A stretch of DNA of 64,000 nt from Pleurocapsa sp. PCC 7327 (lineage in GTDB: Bacteria > Cyanobacteriota > Cyanobacteriia > Cyanobacteriales > Microcystaceae). The notes beneath the pieces were generated by a model. The model worked only from the letters and a program-made list of their open reading frames with translations, searched no databases and was not told the DNA's origin. Below, piece after piece: positions 8,991 to 19,179 of the stretch. The position numbers and the translations under genes are program-made. The stretch lies in NCBI RefSeq assembly GCF_000317025.1, contig NC_019689.1, forward strand, positions 1,651,501-1,715,500, in the 5' to 3' direction. The number at the start of each line of letters is the position of its first letter. Positions within the stretch are counted from its first letter, which is position 1.

Positions 8991-9965
8991 GTGTTCGCAA
9001 CTGTAAAACCTCAAGCAAAGCTAACAACTAAAACCCTTCCCGACGATCTATTTACAGCAATTAACGAACTCAAGCGGGAGTTAAACGCTGTTATTCTAGC
9101 TCACTATTACCAAGATCCCGACATCCAAGATATTGCTGACTACATCGGCGATTCTCTCGGCCTTTCTCAGCAGGCGGCTGCAACTAATGCAGAGGTCATC
9201 GTTTTTGCTGGCGTTCACTTCATGGCAGAAACCGCCAAAATATTAAATCCCGACAAACTCGTCCTCTTGCCAGATTTAAATGCAGGTTGTTCTCTTGCCG
9301 ATAGCTGTCCCCCCAAAGAATTCGCTGCCTTTAAAGCTGCTCGTCCCGACCATCTAGTCATCTCCTACATCAATTGCAGCGCCGAAATTAAGGCGATGAG
9401 CGACATCATTTGCACCAGTTCCAACGCCGTCAAAATAGTCAGCCAGATTCCCGAAGATAAACCGATTATTTTTGCCCCCGATCGCAATTTAGGTCGCTAC
9501 GTGATGGAGCAAACCGGACGAAACCTAGTCTTGTGGCAAGGTAGCTGTATCGTACACGAGACCTTTTCTGAAAAGAAAATCGTCCAGCTAAAAATGGCAT
9601 ATCCCGACGCAGAAATCGTTGCCCACCCCGAATGCGAACCGCCAGTACTGCGTCACGCCAGCTATATCGGTTCGACCACAGCCCTATTAAAATACTGTCT
9701 CAATAGTCCTAGCAAGACATTTATCGTTGCCACCGAACCAGGAATCATTCACCAAATGCAAAAAGAAGCACCTCACAAACGCTTCATTCCCGCGCCAGCA
9801 ACCAACAACTGTGCCTGCAACGAATGTCCTCACATGCGCCTCAATACCTTAGAAAAGCTGTATTTAGCGATGAAAAATAGATCGCCAAGAATCGAGATTC
9901 TAGAGGAGATTCGAGAGGCAGCTTGGCGTCCGATCCAAAGAATGCTGGAATTGTCTGCTTCATAA
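8991..9965 (+). CDS. nadA: Quinolinate synthase NadA
   Basis: NadA condenses iminoaspartate with dihydroxyacetone phosphate to quinolinate in de novo NAD synthesis, using an oxygen-sensitive [4Fe-4S] cluster. The 324-residue product carries [45 protein letters not shown] and the C-terminal [16 protein letters not shown], which together supply the cluster cysteines. The start is GTG at 8991 with AGGAG upstream. A 262-bp gap before it contains a hairpin but no gene. Confidence 0.97.
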   Translation: MFATVKPQAKLTTKTLPDDLFTAINELKRELNAVILAHYYQDPDIQDIADYIGDSLGLSQQAAATNAEVIVFAGVHFMAETAKILNPDKLVLLPDLNAGCSLADSCPPKEFAAFKAARPDHLVISYINCSAEIKAMSDIICTSSNAVKIVSQIPEDKPIIFAPDRNLGRYVMEQTGRNLVLWQGSCIVHETFSEKKIVQLKMAYPDAEIVAHPECEPPVLRHASYIGSTTALLKYCLNSPSKTFIVATEPGIIHQMQKEAPHKRFIPAPATNNCACNECPHMRLNTLEKLYLAMKNRSPRIEILEEIREAAWRPIQRMLELSAS

Positions 9966-10070
9966 ACCATGGCGAGGCCTACCAGCTAAAACTCATCGGT
10001 TATGAGTACAGAAGTCTATTTATACCAATTCGCCGACGTTCCTCCACTTCGGGGGAGTCCGCGTCGGTTC

Positions 10071-10145
10071 GCAATTAGTCAGCAGCCCTCTGTGTAAGGA
10101 GTTTTCATTGAGCATCTGTAGCGTTCTTTTTTAGAAATAGTATTA
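10071..10145 (+). repeat. Dispersed 75-bp repeat, copy A
   Basis: This stretch aligns over its length with 35679-35752 at roughly 85 percent identity by eye, sharing GAGCATCTGTAGCGTTC and TTTTTTAGAAAT. A shorter relative lies at 34791-34824. The element is intergenic in each case, here downstream of nadA. Confidence 0.7.
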
Positions 10146-10209
10146 CTACGATCGAGCGATTTTTGTTCGACATTGGGAATCTCTCACGAGTCAAGTGCGA
10201 ATACGTAGC

Positions 10210-10752
10210 CTATAAGCCTACAATTTGTTGAGGCTCGGCGAGTTGATTGGCTTCGAGCAAAAAGAGCGGTGGATGGTCGCTTAGTTGGATCGTCGTCGAA
10301 CTGATACAGCGAATGTTACCTTGAGCCATGTAAGTTTTGGGGATGGGAGTAAAAGCCGATTCAGGCACCCGACGCATAGCAGGTGTAGAATCGACGGGCA
10401 GTCCAACAATTTCTCCGCTGTTGCTTTGAACGAGCAACATAAAACGAGGTTCGCTTACCTCCCCGACGACAGAAGATAAAGAATGCTTGCGTTCTCCTGC
10501 AACGGACGAAGTTTCTCCAAAGATTCGTCGAGCGACATCGACGACAATTATCTCTTGACCCTGATAGTTAGTAAGGCTAATCCCCGTTCCTTGAGGATCG
10601 CCATACACTTTGCCCATTTGGATGACCTTTTGTACGGCATAAATGGGCAGAGCGAACCATTCTTGACGGAGACGGAAAGTAATGAATTGTCTGGTTTTTT
10701 CTGCTTGACGGGCGGCAGTGCGCCGAGAACGAACGGGAGAGTAGATAGCCAT
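10210..10752 (-). CDS. CheW-like protein, last gene of the chemotaxis cluster
   Basis: The CheW fold is recognisable (QFITFRLRQEWFALPIYAVQKVIQ near residue 25, then IIVVDVARRIFG and LLVQSNSGEIVGLPVD). CheW couples receptors to the CheA kinase. I chose the ATG at 10752 rather than an upstream TTG, giving 180 residues. The gene lies about 120 bp downstream of the cheA gene on the same strand and closes the cluster. A second CheW gene exists in the same cluster, so the two adaptors may serve different receptor positions or one may act on CheA alone. Confidence 0.85.
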   Translation of the reverse strand: MAIYSPVRSRRTAARQAEKTRQFITFRLRQEWFALPIYAVQKVIQMGKVYGDPQGTGISLTNYQGQEIIVVDVARRIFGETSSVAGERKHSLSSVVGEVSEPRFMLLVQSNSGEIVGLPVDSTPAMRRVPESAFTPIPKTYMAQGNIRCISSTTIQLSDHPPLFLLEANQLAEPQQIVGL

Positions 10753-10876
10753 AGTATGACACACAGAAGAGGAAGGCAAGGGAGCGTAGGAAGTGCAGGG
10801 AGATGGGGAGATGGGGAGACAATTAACGATTAACCACTAACTACTAACTACTAACTAATCCCCAATCATCAATCAC

Positions 10877-13800
10877 TTATTTCAGGGCGAGTTGTTTTTG
10901 GGTTAACTGTTCGATAGTTTTTAGTAGTTCTGGCTCTCTAAATGGCTTGGAAAAGTAAGCTGACGCGCCTAGATTGATTGCCAGTTGACGGTGCTTCTCG
11001 CCACTGCGAGAAGTCAGCATAATGACCGGGAGCTGTTGGCAGTTAGGATCGGATTTGAGGTGAGCCAAAAAGCCGTAACCGTCCAGACGAGGCATTTCGA
11101 TATCGCTCACGACTGCCTGAACGACTAGCCCGCCTTTGAGTTTTTCTAGGGCATCTTGACCGTCTTTGGCTTGTTCGACGCGGTAGCCTGCTTTTTCTAG
11201 GGTGAGAGCCAAAAAGCGACGAACGTTGATCGAATCGTCTACTACCAAAATGGTATTCTTTTGGATGGCATCGGCTGAGCCAGATTCCACAGCATTTAGG
11301 GCATTGACCAGACCTTGAGAACGCTGGCTCGCATCCGAATTGTCTATCCAGCGCAAGAGCGCGATCGCATCTACCAGAGGAACAACTCGACCGTCGCCCA
11401 AAATAGTACAGCCGCTAAACCCCGGCGGCATGGCTAAGTGACCTTCTACTTGACGAATGGTAACTTCTTGTTCTCCCCAGTAGCGATCGACCAAAATACC
11501 GACGAAATCCTCTCCTTGAGCGATTAATAACACGGTTTGGTCGTCGATGACAGGAATCGCCTCCGTATCGGCGATGCGATGGGAACGAGAAAACTGGAAC
11601 CATTGACTGAGGCGAATCAGCGGCACCATCGCTCCTTCCCAGTTCAACACTTCCTTGCCAACCGTTTGCAGGATATCCTCCGACCGCAGGCGCAGCATTT
11701 CTTCAATGGAACTGGTGGGGAAAGCGAGAAGCATTTCGCCGCTTTCGACTAATAGCACCCGCACGACAGACAGAGTAAAGGGAACGGTAATGGTAAAAGT
11801 CGTCCCGACACCCAGTTCGGTATCGACTTGAATGTCACCGCGAATTTGTTTCAGGTTATTGCGCACTACGTCCATCCCCACGCCGCGACCAGATAGATCC
11901 GTCACTTTCTCGGCGGTGCTAAAACCGGGCATGAAAATCAGCTCCAGCAAATCGTTTTTGGTAGCAGCTTTGAGATCGGATTCATCTAGACCCATTTTGA
12001 GAGCCTTAGCACGAATTTTGTCGAGATCGATACCGCGACCGTCGTCGCGAATAGTAATAACCGTCTGGTTGCCTCGATAGGCAGCACCGATTTCAATAAT
12101 GCCTTTTTCGAGCTTACCTGCTGCTCGGCGTGTGGCGGGATCTTCAATGCCATGGTCGAAAGCATTGCGGAACAAGTGCAGAAGCGGATCGTTGAGAGCT
12201 TCGAGAATGATACGGTCGATTAGCGTTCCTCCGCCTCTGATCTTCAGTTCTACCTGTTTACCATACTTTAGCTCCATTTCTCGCAACGCTCTAGGGAAAC
12301 GCCCCAGCAAATCGGCGATGGGACGCATCCGCAGTTGGGTAATATTGCTCTGCATCAGTTTGGAAGTACGATTCAGGTCGCGAGCAGACCTTTCGGTTTC
12401 TTCCAGATTGGTTTGCAGGTCGCTGGTGACTTCTTGGATTTGTACCATCGCCTCCATAATTTCCTGCGATACTAGGTGCAGCTCGCTGTAGCGATCCATC
12501 TCCAGAATGTCAAAGTCCTGCGTAGTAGAGCTGACAGCTCCGACGCTGAGTTGGGGGACTAGCGGAGCGTTAGCGATTTGGGTAGTGGCAACCCTGTCGT
12601 AGGCTGTACGCAGGCGGAAGTTGGATTGCTCCAGTCCACGCACTCTTTGGCTCAACAGCCGCAGCAAATCCCGCAAGCGTCTGAGGTACAAGTCAAGTCC
12701 GTTGCGTTCGATAGTCAATTCCCCGAACAGGTTGCTAAGTTGGTCGAGTTGGCGAACGGCAATCCGAATCGTGTTTTCGTCAACCTTTTCGCTGGCAGTA
12801 GCCTTTGTCTGAGCTGGAAATGACGGCGGAACGGAGGATTTGGCTGCGCCCGCTGTTTTGTTGGTTCCGTTTTTGAGAGGGGAAGTTGGGGAAGAAAGAT
12901 TTTCTTCGTTTTTTGTCTTCTGTTCGTTGTCCTCCAAGGCAGGGGTACTAACGGCAAGACTATCTAAGGACTCTAAGAAATCCTGCGCATCTTGGCTAAA
13001 GTCGTCTGTCGAGCGATAATCGTTCGCTTCTAATTCTTCTAACGATTCTAAAGCTTCCGCAGCTAGAGCAGCGTCTTCAAGTGTTTCAAACTCTTCAAAC
13101 TTACAGAAGGATTCTGCCCCGTCTATTTTAGGAGCCGGGATTGCTTCTGCTTGGGCTGGGAGGGCATTGAGAGTTGCCAAATTCAATTGTGCCGGAATAG
13201 CTGAAGTCTGTCCGACGAAGACCATGGCTTGAGATCGCCGCCATTCTTGCAGGGCTAGTTGCGCGATCGCTTTGGCTTGCGCTGGATTGGCTTCTAAGTG
13301 CCCGATGACCGACTGGCATAGACTGCTAAAGGCTTTTAGCTCTAGCATTTCTCCCAAACCGCCCAATTCTTGAGCGGTAATAGTGAACTCTTCGACCAAA
13401 CAAGGTTGGTTGGGATTTTCCAAGACTGATTCGAGTCGCTGGAGACAGCCCTCTACTTCTGTCTCGAATAGCAACACGGTCATGTCTTCCCCCGCTTCTT
13501 CAGACAGGAGAGCGGCGGCATCTTCTTGAGTGGGTTCGCCCAGGCGATCGCGCAGGTAGTCGATGAGGGGATTGGTATTCTCCTCCAGCCACGCCTGGTC
13601 AACATCGATGCCTTGACGGTTGAAATTGGCTATCTGCCGGAGGCGATCGACGCTGGAGAGCAGGGAGCTTTCCACATCGCCATCGACTTGTGCCCTGCCG
13701 ACTTTGAGAACTTTGAAAAAATCCTCCAAGCGGTGTGCTAGCCGAGAGAGGTTGTGGAAGCCCATCATTGCAGCGCCCCCCTTGATCGAATGGGCGGCAC

Positions 13801-13936
13801 GCAGAATGCCATCAATTTCCTGGCGATCGACTCCGCGAATCCCAATCCCGATTAGTCCCGTCTCGATAGTATCCAGGTACTCTTGCGCTTCTCCTAAAAA
13901 CTGGAGTTTGACTTCTTGTTCTTTATCTACTGCCAC
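10877..13936 (-). CDS. Hybrid CheA-type histidine kinase with C-terminal receiver (PilL/HmpE-like)
   Basis: A 1019-residue CheA. Order: HPt at about 5-105 with AAHSIKGGAAMMG (phosphoryl-accepting His49), a long acidic linker with a second HPt-like stretch without the motif (about 125-240), dimerisation and ATPase domains (N-box region near 590, then IRDDGRGID and GRGVGMDVV), a CheW-like regulatory domain (about 715-860) and a receiver (about 895-1015; ILVVDDS, acceptor Asp in SDIEMPRLDG near 943, Lys in YFSKPF). A CheA fused to a receiver is typical of cyanobacterial Pil/Tax systems controlling type IV pili. No cheR or cheB is present. It follows the MCP gene. Confidence 0.93.
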   Translation of the reverse strand: MAVDKEQEVKLQFLGEAQEYLDTIETGLIGIGIRGVDRQEIDGILRAAHSIKGGAAMMGFHNLSRLAHRLEDFFKVLKVGRAQVDGDVESSLLSSVDRLRQIANFNRQGIDVDQAWLEENTNPLIDYLRDRLGEPTQEDAAALLSEEAGEDMTVLLFETEVEGCLQRLESVLENPNQPCLVEEFTITAQELGGLGEMLELKAFSSLCQSVIGHLEANPAQAKAIAQLALQEWRRSQAMVFVGQTSAIPAQLNLATLNALPAQAEAIPAPKIDGAESFCKFEEFETLEDAALAAEALESLEELEANDYRSTDDFSQDAQDFLESLDSLAVSTPALEDNEQKTKNEENLSSPTSPLKNGTNKTAGAAKSSVPPSFPAQTKATASEKVDENTIRIAVRQLDQLSNLFGELTIERNGLDLYLRRLRDLLRLLSQRVRGLEQSNFRLRTAYDRVATTQIANAPLVPQLSVGAVSSTTQDFDILEMDRYSELHLVSQEIMEAMVQIQEVTSDLQTNLEETERSARDLNRTSKLMQSNITQLRMRPIADLLGRFPRALREMELKYGKQVELKIRGGGTLIDRIILEALNDPLLHLFRNAFDHGIEDPATRRAAGKLEKGIIEIGAAYRGNQTVITIRDDGRGIDLDKIRAKALKMGLDESDLKAATKNDLLELIFMPGFSTAEKVTDLSGRGVGMDVVRNNLKQIRGDIQVDTELGVGTTFTITVPFTLSVVRVLLVESGEMLLAFPTSSIEEMLRLRSEDILQTVGKEVLNWEGAMVPLIRLSQWFQFSRSHRIADTEAIPVIDDQTVLLIAQGEDFVGILVDRYWGEQEVTIRQVEGHLAMPPGFSGCTILGDGRVVPLVDAIALLRWIDNSDASQRSQGLVNALNAVESGSADAIQKNTILVVDDSINVRRFLALTLEKAGYRVEQAKDGQDALEKLKGGLVVQAVVSDIEMPRLDGYGFLAHLKSDPNCQQLPVIMLTSRSGEKHRQLAINLGASAYFSKPFREPELLKTIEQLTQKQLALK

Positions 13937-14000
13937 GATCTAATCCCTCTCAGCTCAATACCGATTACAGATGGATGATTCTTGTTGTTAGGATTCGGGC

Positions 14001-16373
14001 TTAAGCAACCTTAAACGTACCGACGGACTCTTGAAGTTGTCTAGCGATCTCTACCGTTTCTTGCAAAGAACTGGATACCTGACGAGAGGAATTGGAAGTT
14101 CGCTCGGACACTTTAGCAATCTCTTGCATCAGCTTGGTTACCGTTTTCGAGGTATTAGCTTGAGAAACGGTCGCTTGGGAGATAGACTGGAGCAATTGGT
14201 CGATCTGACGAGAGACTTCTACGATTTTTCCCAGGCTTTGTTTGGTTTTTTCTACCAGGCGCGTTCCTTGAACGACCTGCGCGGTACCGACTTCCATCGC
14301 TTCAACCACGTCAGCGGTTTCTTGCTGAATTGCTTCTACAATTTGCTCGATTTCTTTAGCTGCCGTCGCCGACTGTGCTGCCAACTGACCGACTTCTTCG
14401 GCAACCACCGCGAAGCCTCGACCTTCTTCCCCGGCTCGTGCTGCCTCAATAGAGGCGTTAATAGCAAGCAAATTGGTTTGTAGGGCAATCTGGTTAATCA
14501 ACGAAACTGCTTTAGAAATCTGTTGCGACGATTCCCCAAGTCGCTTAACCTTCTTGGCAGTTTCCGCAACGGTTTCGCGCAACTGCACGATACTGCTTAC
14601 CGTCTGCTCCATCGCTTCTCCGCCTGTTTCGGCAGTGGTCGAAGCAGTACGAGCGACTTCAGCCGCCGTTCTAGCGTTATTTGCCACCTCTTGAATCGTG
14701 TTGGTCATCTCTTCAATGGAGTTGAGAGTTTGACTAATTTGGGTAGCTTGTTTGAGCGCTTCGTCTGCTAGTTCGCGGATCGAACCTTCATTAGTGCCGA
14801 CGGATTCGTTTACTTGGGTAGCGGCTTGTTTTACCTGAGCGACAATATCTCGCAAACTTTCAACAATGGAGTTGAATACGTCAGCCACGATGCCGACTTC
14901 ACCCGCCGTGATTTGTGCCCGTACTGTCAAGTCTCCTTGAGAAGCACCGCCCACGTCAGTGAGGAACTGAAGCAATTCTTGCTGAAGTGCTTGGGAGCGC
15001 TGGCGTTCTCTTTCCGCCGCTTCTGCTTGCGCTCGTGCGATCGCGGCTTGGTTTTCCAATTCCCGTTGGGCAGCTTCCTGTCGTTCGTTCAAAAGCGTTT
15101 GAATCTGTTCTGCCATCAAGTTAATGTTAGAACCGAGTTCGGCAAGTTCGTCTTGCCCGCTGACGGCAATGCGGGTGTCGAACTTGCCTTGACCGAGTTT
15201 CTTAACAGCATCGGTAGATTCGAGAATCGGGCGAGTGGCTCGGTTTGCCAGGAATGCCGCGATCGCGCCGATTAGGATAGCCGTTACGATAGTACCTGTT
15301 GCCAGAGCGAGCAGGAGTTGTCTTTGAGGAGCGAAGGCGATTTGGGTGTCAATGGCGACGATAGTATCCCAGTTTAGCTCTGGCAATCCTTCCAGTTTCG
15401 CCAAGGGGACATAGGCAAACAGTTGTTCGGCGTTGTCCAATCGATCGATACCGACGGCAGTCCCTACCTTCTTTTCTGCTTTGAGTTGAGCCAGAACGGG
15501 CAAATCATCCTTAGCCACTCTGCCTACCTGTTCTTGTTCTGTGGCGAGGAAGAATTTACCGGAAGCATCGACTAGGTGATATTCTTCCCCTGCTTCGCCG
15601 AATTTTTTGACGATCTCTTCGAGCGACTCGATGGGCATACGGCTGATGACGCTCGCGATGGTTTGACCCGTGACGGCATCTTTTACGGGTGCAGCAAAGT
15701 GAATAGCAATTTTTCCTGTAGATTTGGAAGCTTCTGGCTGACTAATGGCGGGTCGATCCGTTTTCAGAACTTGCTGGAAATACTCTCGATCGCTTTGATT
15801 GCCAATGGCTTGACCGCTAGATTTAACGATTGGGTTGCCCTTGAGGTCGAAGACGGTAATGCTGTCGTACACTCCATAAATTTTTAGCATGTTATCTAAA
15901 ACTGCCTCTTTTTCTTGAAGCGTAGTTACTTCCCGTACTTTGGGATTGGCAAGAATCGGTAGTTTAGCCAGTACTTGAATGTCTCCGTACCGTTCAAACA
16001 TTAAGCGGTTGATCTTGTCTGACAAATTGACGGCAAAAGATCGTTCGGTTTGCGTAATTTGTCGGGTAATCGATTGGTTAGCTAACTGATAGGCGACCGT
16101 CCCGATCCCCAAAACTGGTATCGTACCGATCGCAATCGCCAGGAGGGCGGCTTTGGTTCTCAAACCCATTCTCTGCCACCAAGAACCCGTCTTGAATGAC
16201 TGGGAACCATCTTGACTCAAGACAAGCGCAGGTTTTTCATTGACTTCGCCTCGATCGCCTATTCCATTATCGGAGATCTCGATCGCGCTATCCGAGTCTG
16301 GGATAACCGAGTCGACATTAACCAGATCTTTCTTTTGTTCGATGGAGTTTTTGGGATTATTAGTTGTAGTCAT
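14001..16373 (-). CDS. Methyl-accepting chemotaxis protein with periplasmic dCache-like sensor (PilJ-like)
   Basis: A 790-residue receptor: cytoplasmic N-terminus (about 1-70), membrane helix (about 72-95), a periplasmic dCache-like region (about 96-350, [13 protein letters not shown] and GIYDSIT-like PAS/Cache features), a second helix (about 353-377), HAMP, a coiled-coil segment rich in A, Q and E, and the MCP signalling domain. The hairpin tip reads [27 protein letters not shown] near residue 640. Unlike PixJ-type phototaxis receptors there is no GAF chromophore domain; the input is probably a small molecule or a periplasmic cue. It feeds the neighbouring CheW and CheA. Confidence 0.93.
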   Translation of the reverse strand: MTTTNNPKNSIEQKKDLVNVDSVIPDSDSAIEISDNGIGDRGEVNEKPALVLSQDGSQSFKTGSWWQRMGLRTKAALLAIAIGTIPVLGIGTVAYQLANQSITRQITQTERSFAVNLSDKINRLMFERYGDIQVLAKLPILANPKVREVTTLQEKEAVLDNMLKIYGVYDSITVFDLKGNPIVKSSGQAIGNQSDREYFQQVLKTDRPAISQPEASKSTGKIAIHFAAPVKDAVTGQTIASVISRMPIESLEEIVKKFGEAGEEYHLVDASGKFFLATEQEQVGRVAKDDLPVLAQLKAEKKVGTAVGIDRLDNAEQLFAYVPLAKLEGLPELNWDTIVAIDTQIAFAPQRQLLLALATGTIVTAILIGAIAAFLANRATRPILESTDAVKKLGQGKFDTRIAVSGQDELAELGSNINLMAEQIQTLLNERQEAAQRELENQAAIARAQAEAAERERQRSQALQQELLQFLTDVGGASQGDLTVRAQITAGEVGIVADVFNSIVESLRDIVAQVKQAATQVNESVGTNEGSIRELADEALKQATQISQTLNSIEEMTNTIQEVANNARTAAEVARTASTTAETGGEAMEQTVSSIVQLRETVAETAKKVKRLGESSQQISKAVSLINQIALQTNLLAINASIEAARAGEEGRGFAVVAEEVGQLAAQSATAAKEIEQIVEAIQQETADVVEAMEVGTAQVVQGTRLVEKTKQSLGKIVEVSRQIDQLLQSISQATVSQANTSKTVTKLMQEIAKVSERTSNSSRQVSSSLQETVEIARQLQESVGTFKVA

Positions 16374-16422
16374 GACAAATACCTCAAAAAATACAAACTT
16401 AGATAAGTAAATTTTTTATTGG

Positions 16423-16923
16423 TTAGCGATTAGCATTTAAGGCGGTAGAATTGAGAATTGCTTCGGGATCTAAAACCAGCAGGATTTCCCGCTCTTGGGG
16501 AACCAATCCTTGTAGATAGGGGGTCAAACCGGGAGCAACCGTCCCAATGGGCGACTGGATAGCTTCGGGAAGAAAGCGGGTGACGCCTCTGACTGTCAAG
16601 ACGGCTAGAGCAAGAGCCATATTGCCCGATCGCGCGATCGTGATGTTGTACTGCTGCGTATCTGAGGGGAGCATTGGCATCTCCAACAGTTGTGGCAAAT
16701 CCACGACCCAGTAGACGCGGCTGCGTTGGTTGAGAAGCCCCAGCACGCAGTAAGGCATATTGGGCATAAAGGTGAGGCGGCTGCTGGGAACGATTAACAC
16801 TTCTTGGGCAGCATCCATAGATAGGGCTGCCTGGGTTTTGGCATCGAGTTGAAATTTTAGATAAGCTTGACCGACAGCTTTTTGCGATCGGTTGGATTGC
16901 AGGTTGAGGGTTGATAGATTCAT
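16423..16923 (-). CDS. CheW-like adaptor protein (PilI-like)
   Basis: About 166 residues with CheW features: YLKFQLDAKTQAALSMDA, MPYCVLGLLNQRSRVYWVVDLPQLL and a closing ILLVLDPEAIL. It would link the adjacent receptor to CheA. The frame is open up to 17100, but those extra 59 codons cover a GC-rich intergenic-like stretch and encode nothing conserved, so I place the start at ATG 16923. It sits between the CheY and MCP genes, as in pilGHIJ-type operons. Confidence 0.85.
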   Translation of the reverse strand: MNLSTLNLQSNRSQKAVGQAYLKFQLDAKTQAALSMDAAQEVLIVPSSRLTFMPNMPYCVLGLLNQRSRVYWVVDLPQLLEMPMLPSDTQQYNITIARSGNMALALAVLTVRGVTRFLPEAIQSPIGTVAPGLTPYLQGLVPQEREILLVLDPEAILNSTALNANR

Positions 16924-17089
16924 CGGTTTAAGCCACCACAGTCGGTCGTTCGGAGGGGGATTTCGTAGTGCAGGCGCCCTGCCCGCGAGCGGGACGTTGG
17001 CGTGGAGCGCAGTCAGAGGGATTTTTTTTAAGAATACGGGAGCCAGCCGTATGGAAGTCCTTCTGACTCCTGTATTCGGACTTCTGTTA

Positions 17090-17458
17090 TTACACCGCAA
17101 CCGATTTGACGGCTTTGACCAGTTCTTCTTTGGTGAAAGGCTTGGTCACGTAAGCGTCAGCGCCTTGCTTCATTGCCCACATGCGATCGAGGTCTTGGTT
17201 TTTTGAGGTGCAAACGACAATGGGCAGCTTCTGGGTAGCCGGGTTTTTCTTGAGAGTGCGACACAACTCCAGACCGCTCATTCCGGGCATGACTACATCC
17301 GTCACTACGACATCGGGCTTTTGCTGCTCGGCTTTGGTCATAGCGTCTTTGGCATCGCTGGTAGTAATAACGCTATAGCCGCTCTCGCGCAAATAGTTGC
17401 AAATTAACTCCATTTCGGAAAAAGTATCTTCCACTACTAAAACTGTAGGCATTGCCAT
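17090..17458 (-). CDS. CheY-like response regulator (PilH-like)
   Basis: A 122-residue single receiver domain. VLVVEDTFSEME holds the acidic pair, VVVTDVVMPGMSG the acceptor Asp (near residue 53), and DAYVTKPFTKEEL the conserved Lys. It is the first intact signalling gene of the cluster and corresponds in position to PilH/HmpB. A remnant of another receiver lies directly upstream. An internal ATG two codons later is an equally good start. Confidence 0.92.
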   Translation of the reverse strand: MAMPTVLVVEDTFSEMELICNYLRESGYSVITTSDAKDAMTKAEQQKPDVVVTDVVMPGMSGLELCRTLKKNPATQKLPIVVCTSKNQDLDRMWAMKQGADAYVTKPFTKEELVKAVKSVAV

Positions 17459-17547
17459 TATCCTCGTAACGAAAACTAAACAACTCCCAAAAATAATGCA
17501 ATTTTGGTTACTGATAATATTCCCATCTTTCTTGAAAAACTAACACT

Positions 17548-17670
17548 TTAGGTCAAATAGCGAAAAACTATTTTGACTAATTCAGTTGAAGTGAAAGGTT
17601 TAGTAAGATAGTCAGTTGCACTCGCGACTCTCGCTTTGGCTCGATCGAGCAAACCACTATTGCCCGTCAC
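17548..17670 (-). pseudogene. C-terminal remnant of a PilG/PatA-like receiver domain
   Basis: On the minus strand, read from 17670 to the TAA at 17548-17550, the frame gives VTGNSGLLDRAKARVAS, then ATDYLTKPFTSTELVKIV, then FRYLT and a stop. This is the last third of a receiver domain, with the conserved Lys of TKPF, in the style of PilG/PatA regulators that normally start such operons. The rest of the gene is missing: upstream the DNA is the end of the HEAT-repeat gene, whose TGA overlaps the first bases of the remnant. A deletion or recombination probably fused the two. Confidence 0.8.
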
Positions 17671-18920
17671 CGTAGATTAAGGATTTCAGGTTGAGCCAAA
17701 TCTTCACAATTTAATAAGATGGAAGGATCTGGGAATTTCTTAAGGGCTGCGATCGCGTGCAATTTGACAGTGCGATCGCTATCTTCTGCTAAATTGAGTA
17801 ACAGTTCGATTGCTTCCGTTTGTCCTAGTTCTCCGAGAGACATTGCCAAAGCTTGCTCGATCTGGGGTTGCTGTACGGCAGGTTTTTGCGAATGAAAAAA
17901 TTCAATCAGAATTTGAGTAGCTTTGCCTTTTAATTCTGCCGATTCCTTGCGTCCCAATACCGTAACAATTTCCTGACAAACTTCAACATCGCCTAAGCGC
18001 AATCCTTGCTGTAAATACGTCAAAGCTTGACGTGTTTCGATCCAACTCAATGCTCTTACAAGGGTAAGTTTCAAGACAACAGGCGTAGCAGGGGATTTAA
18101 GGACAAGAAATAACGCTTGCGCCGCCTCGTCAGTTCCTATGCGTCCTAGAGCCATGGCTGCCTGCTGACAGACTTCCAGATTAAGATCGTAGAGGAGTGG
18201 TTTGAGAAGCTCGACTAAGTCGAACTGAGAACCTATCTGGATGCACATTCCCAGCGAGATCGCGGCTTCTTTTCTCACGCTTGAGGCAGGATCTTTTAAA
18301 GCTTTTATTAGTACTGGCAAGATGCATTCATCGTGGAAGCTCCCTAACGCTTCGATCGCGATCGCGCGAATTTCAGGATTTGGATCGTTGACGACTTCGA
18401 GCAATGGTTCGATAATATCAGAGCGCCGGATCTGAGCGAGCGCTCGTACTGCTAAAAGTCGAGTTTCTGGTTCTTTTAGCAAACCGATCAGTGCTTGAAT
18501 GGCTGAAGACCCAATTTTGGCAAGCGCCTGGGATGCTACGAGCGATAATTCTTCTTCTTCGGTTTGCTCGATCGATTTAACTAAAGCGACAATACAACTA
18601 GGTTCGTCAAATTCACTCAAAATCCGCGCCGCAAACCAACGGGTTTCTAGGTCAGTCGTTTCGTTTTCGAGAATTGTAATTAAAGGCGCGATCGCTTCAC
18701 TCCCCAGTTTTGGGAAAAGCTTAGCTACTTCCCAACGTTGATGGAAATCGCTCTCTTTTAGCACCTGCAAGGCTAAATCTATGACCTGCTTTCGTTCGCT
18801 TTTGTTTAAAGGCGATAATAAGAGTTGCTGCAAGCATTGGTTAACTGACGCCCAATTGTCTTCTTGAATAGCCGCGATCGCATTTTGTAAAATCTTTTGC
18901 ATTTTTGAGAGTTTTTGCAT
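17667..18920 (-). CDS. HEAT-repeat protein
   Basis: About 417 residues of repeated helix pairs, for example SEAIAPLITILENETTDLE, VRALAQIRRSDIIEPLLEVV and IRAIAIEALGSF, the pattern of HEAT/PBS-lyase-like repeats that act as protein-binding scaffolds. The upstream TTG at 18941 is possible, but ATG 18920 is preferred. The end of the protein (PEILNLR) overlaps a receiver remnant, so its true C-terminus may have been replaced. It precedes the chemotaxis genes on the same strand, and such HEAT proteins are often linked to regulatory clusters in cyanobacteria; the partner is unknown. Confidence 0.82.
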   Translation of the reverse strand: MQKLSKMQKILQNAIAAIQEDNWASVNQCLQQLLLSPLNKSERKQVIDLALQVLKESDFHQRWEVAKLFPKLGSEAIAPLITILENETTDLETRWFAARILSEFDEPSCIVALVKSIEQTEEEELSLVASQALAKIGSSAIQALIGLLKEPETRLLAVRALAQIRRSDIIEPLLEVVNDPNPEIRAIAIEALGSFHDECILPVLIKALKDPASSVRKEAAISLGMCIQIGSQFDLVELLKPLLYDLNLEVCQQAAMALGRIGTDEAAQALFLVLKSPATPVVLKLTLVRALSWIETRQALTYLQQGLRLGDVEVCQEIVTVLGRKESAELKGKATQILIEFFHSQKPAVQQPQIEQALAMSLGELGQTEAIELLLNLAEDSDRTVKLHAIAALKKFPDPSILLNCEDLAQPEILNLR

Positions 18921-19109
18921 AGCGTTAGTCGAGCTAATCAAAGCTTTCAGCCGCTCAACTTGAAATTAACTTACTTTTAATTGTGGAAACTAGGCTCTCA
19001 GAAAGCAACTTATTATGTTAAAAGCGCATTAAAAATATTGAATTAGTTCATGATTTGAGAGATTAGTTATTTTATATCTCGTACCATCACCAGCAAACAT
19101 TAACATCTC

Positions 19110-19131
19110 GCCAAGAAATTAATTTCTTGGC
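19110..19131. repeat. Perfect 22-base palindrome
   Basis: GCCAAGAAAT is followed by its inverse so that the 22 bases read the same on both strands. It lies between the SLH gene end and the HEAT gene start. It could be a terminator lacking a T-tract or a binding site for a dimeric regulator of the HEAT/chemotaxis unit, being about 190 bp before that start. Confidence 0.5.
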
Positions 19132-19179
19132 TAACAGCATAAGACCATTAAAATGGACTACTAACAAACAGTCGTAGTT

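Noticed and set aside
12099-12491. 130-codon plus-strand frame inside cheA
   Set aside because: Serine/arginine-rich shadow of the kinase gene without domain features.
16924-17100. N-terminal extension of the CheW-like protein
   Set aside because: Encoded by GC-rich spacer sequence with proline-rich, unconserved residues; ATG 16923 gives the normal CheW start.
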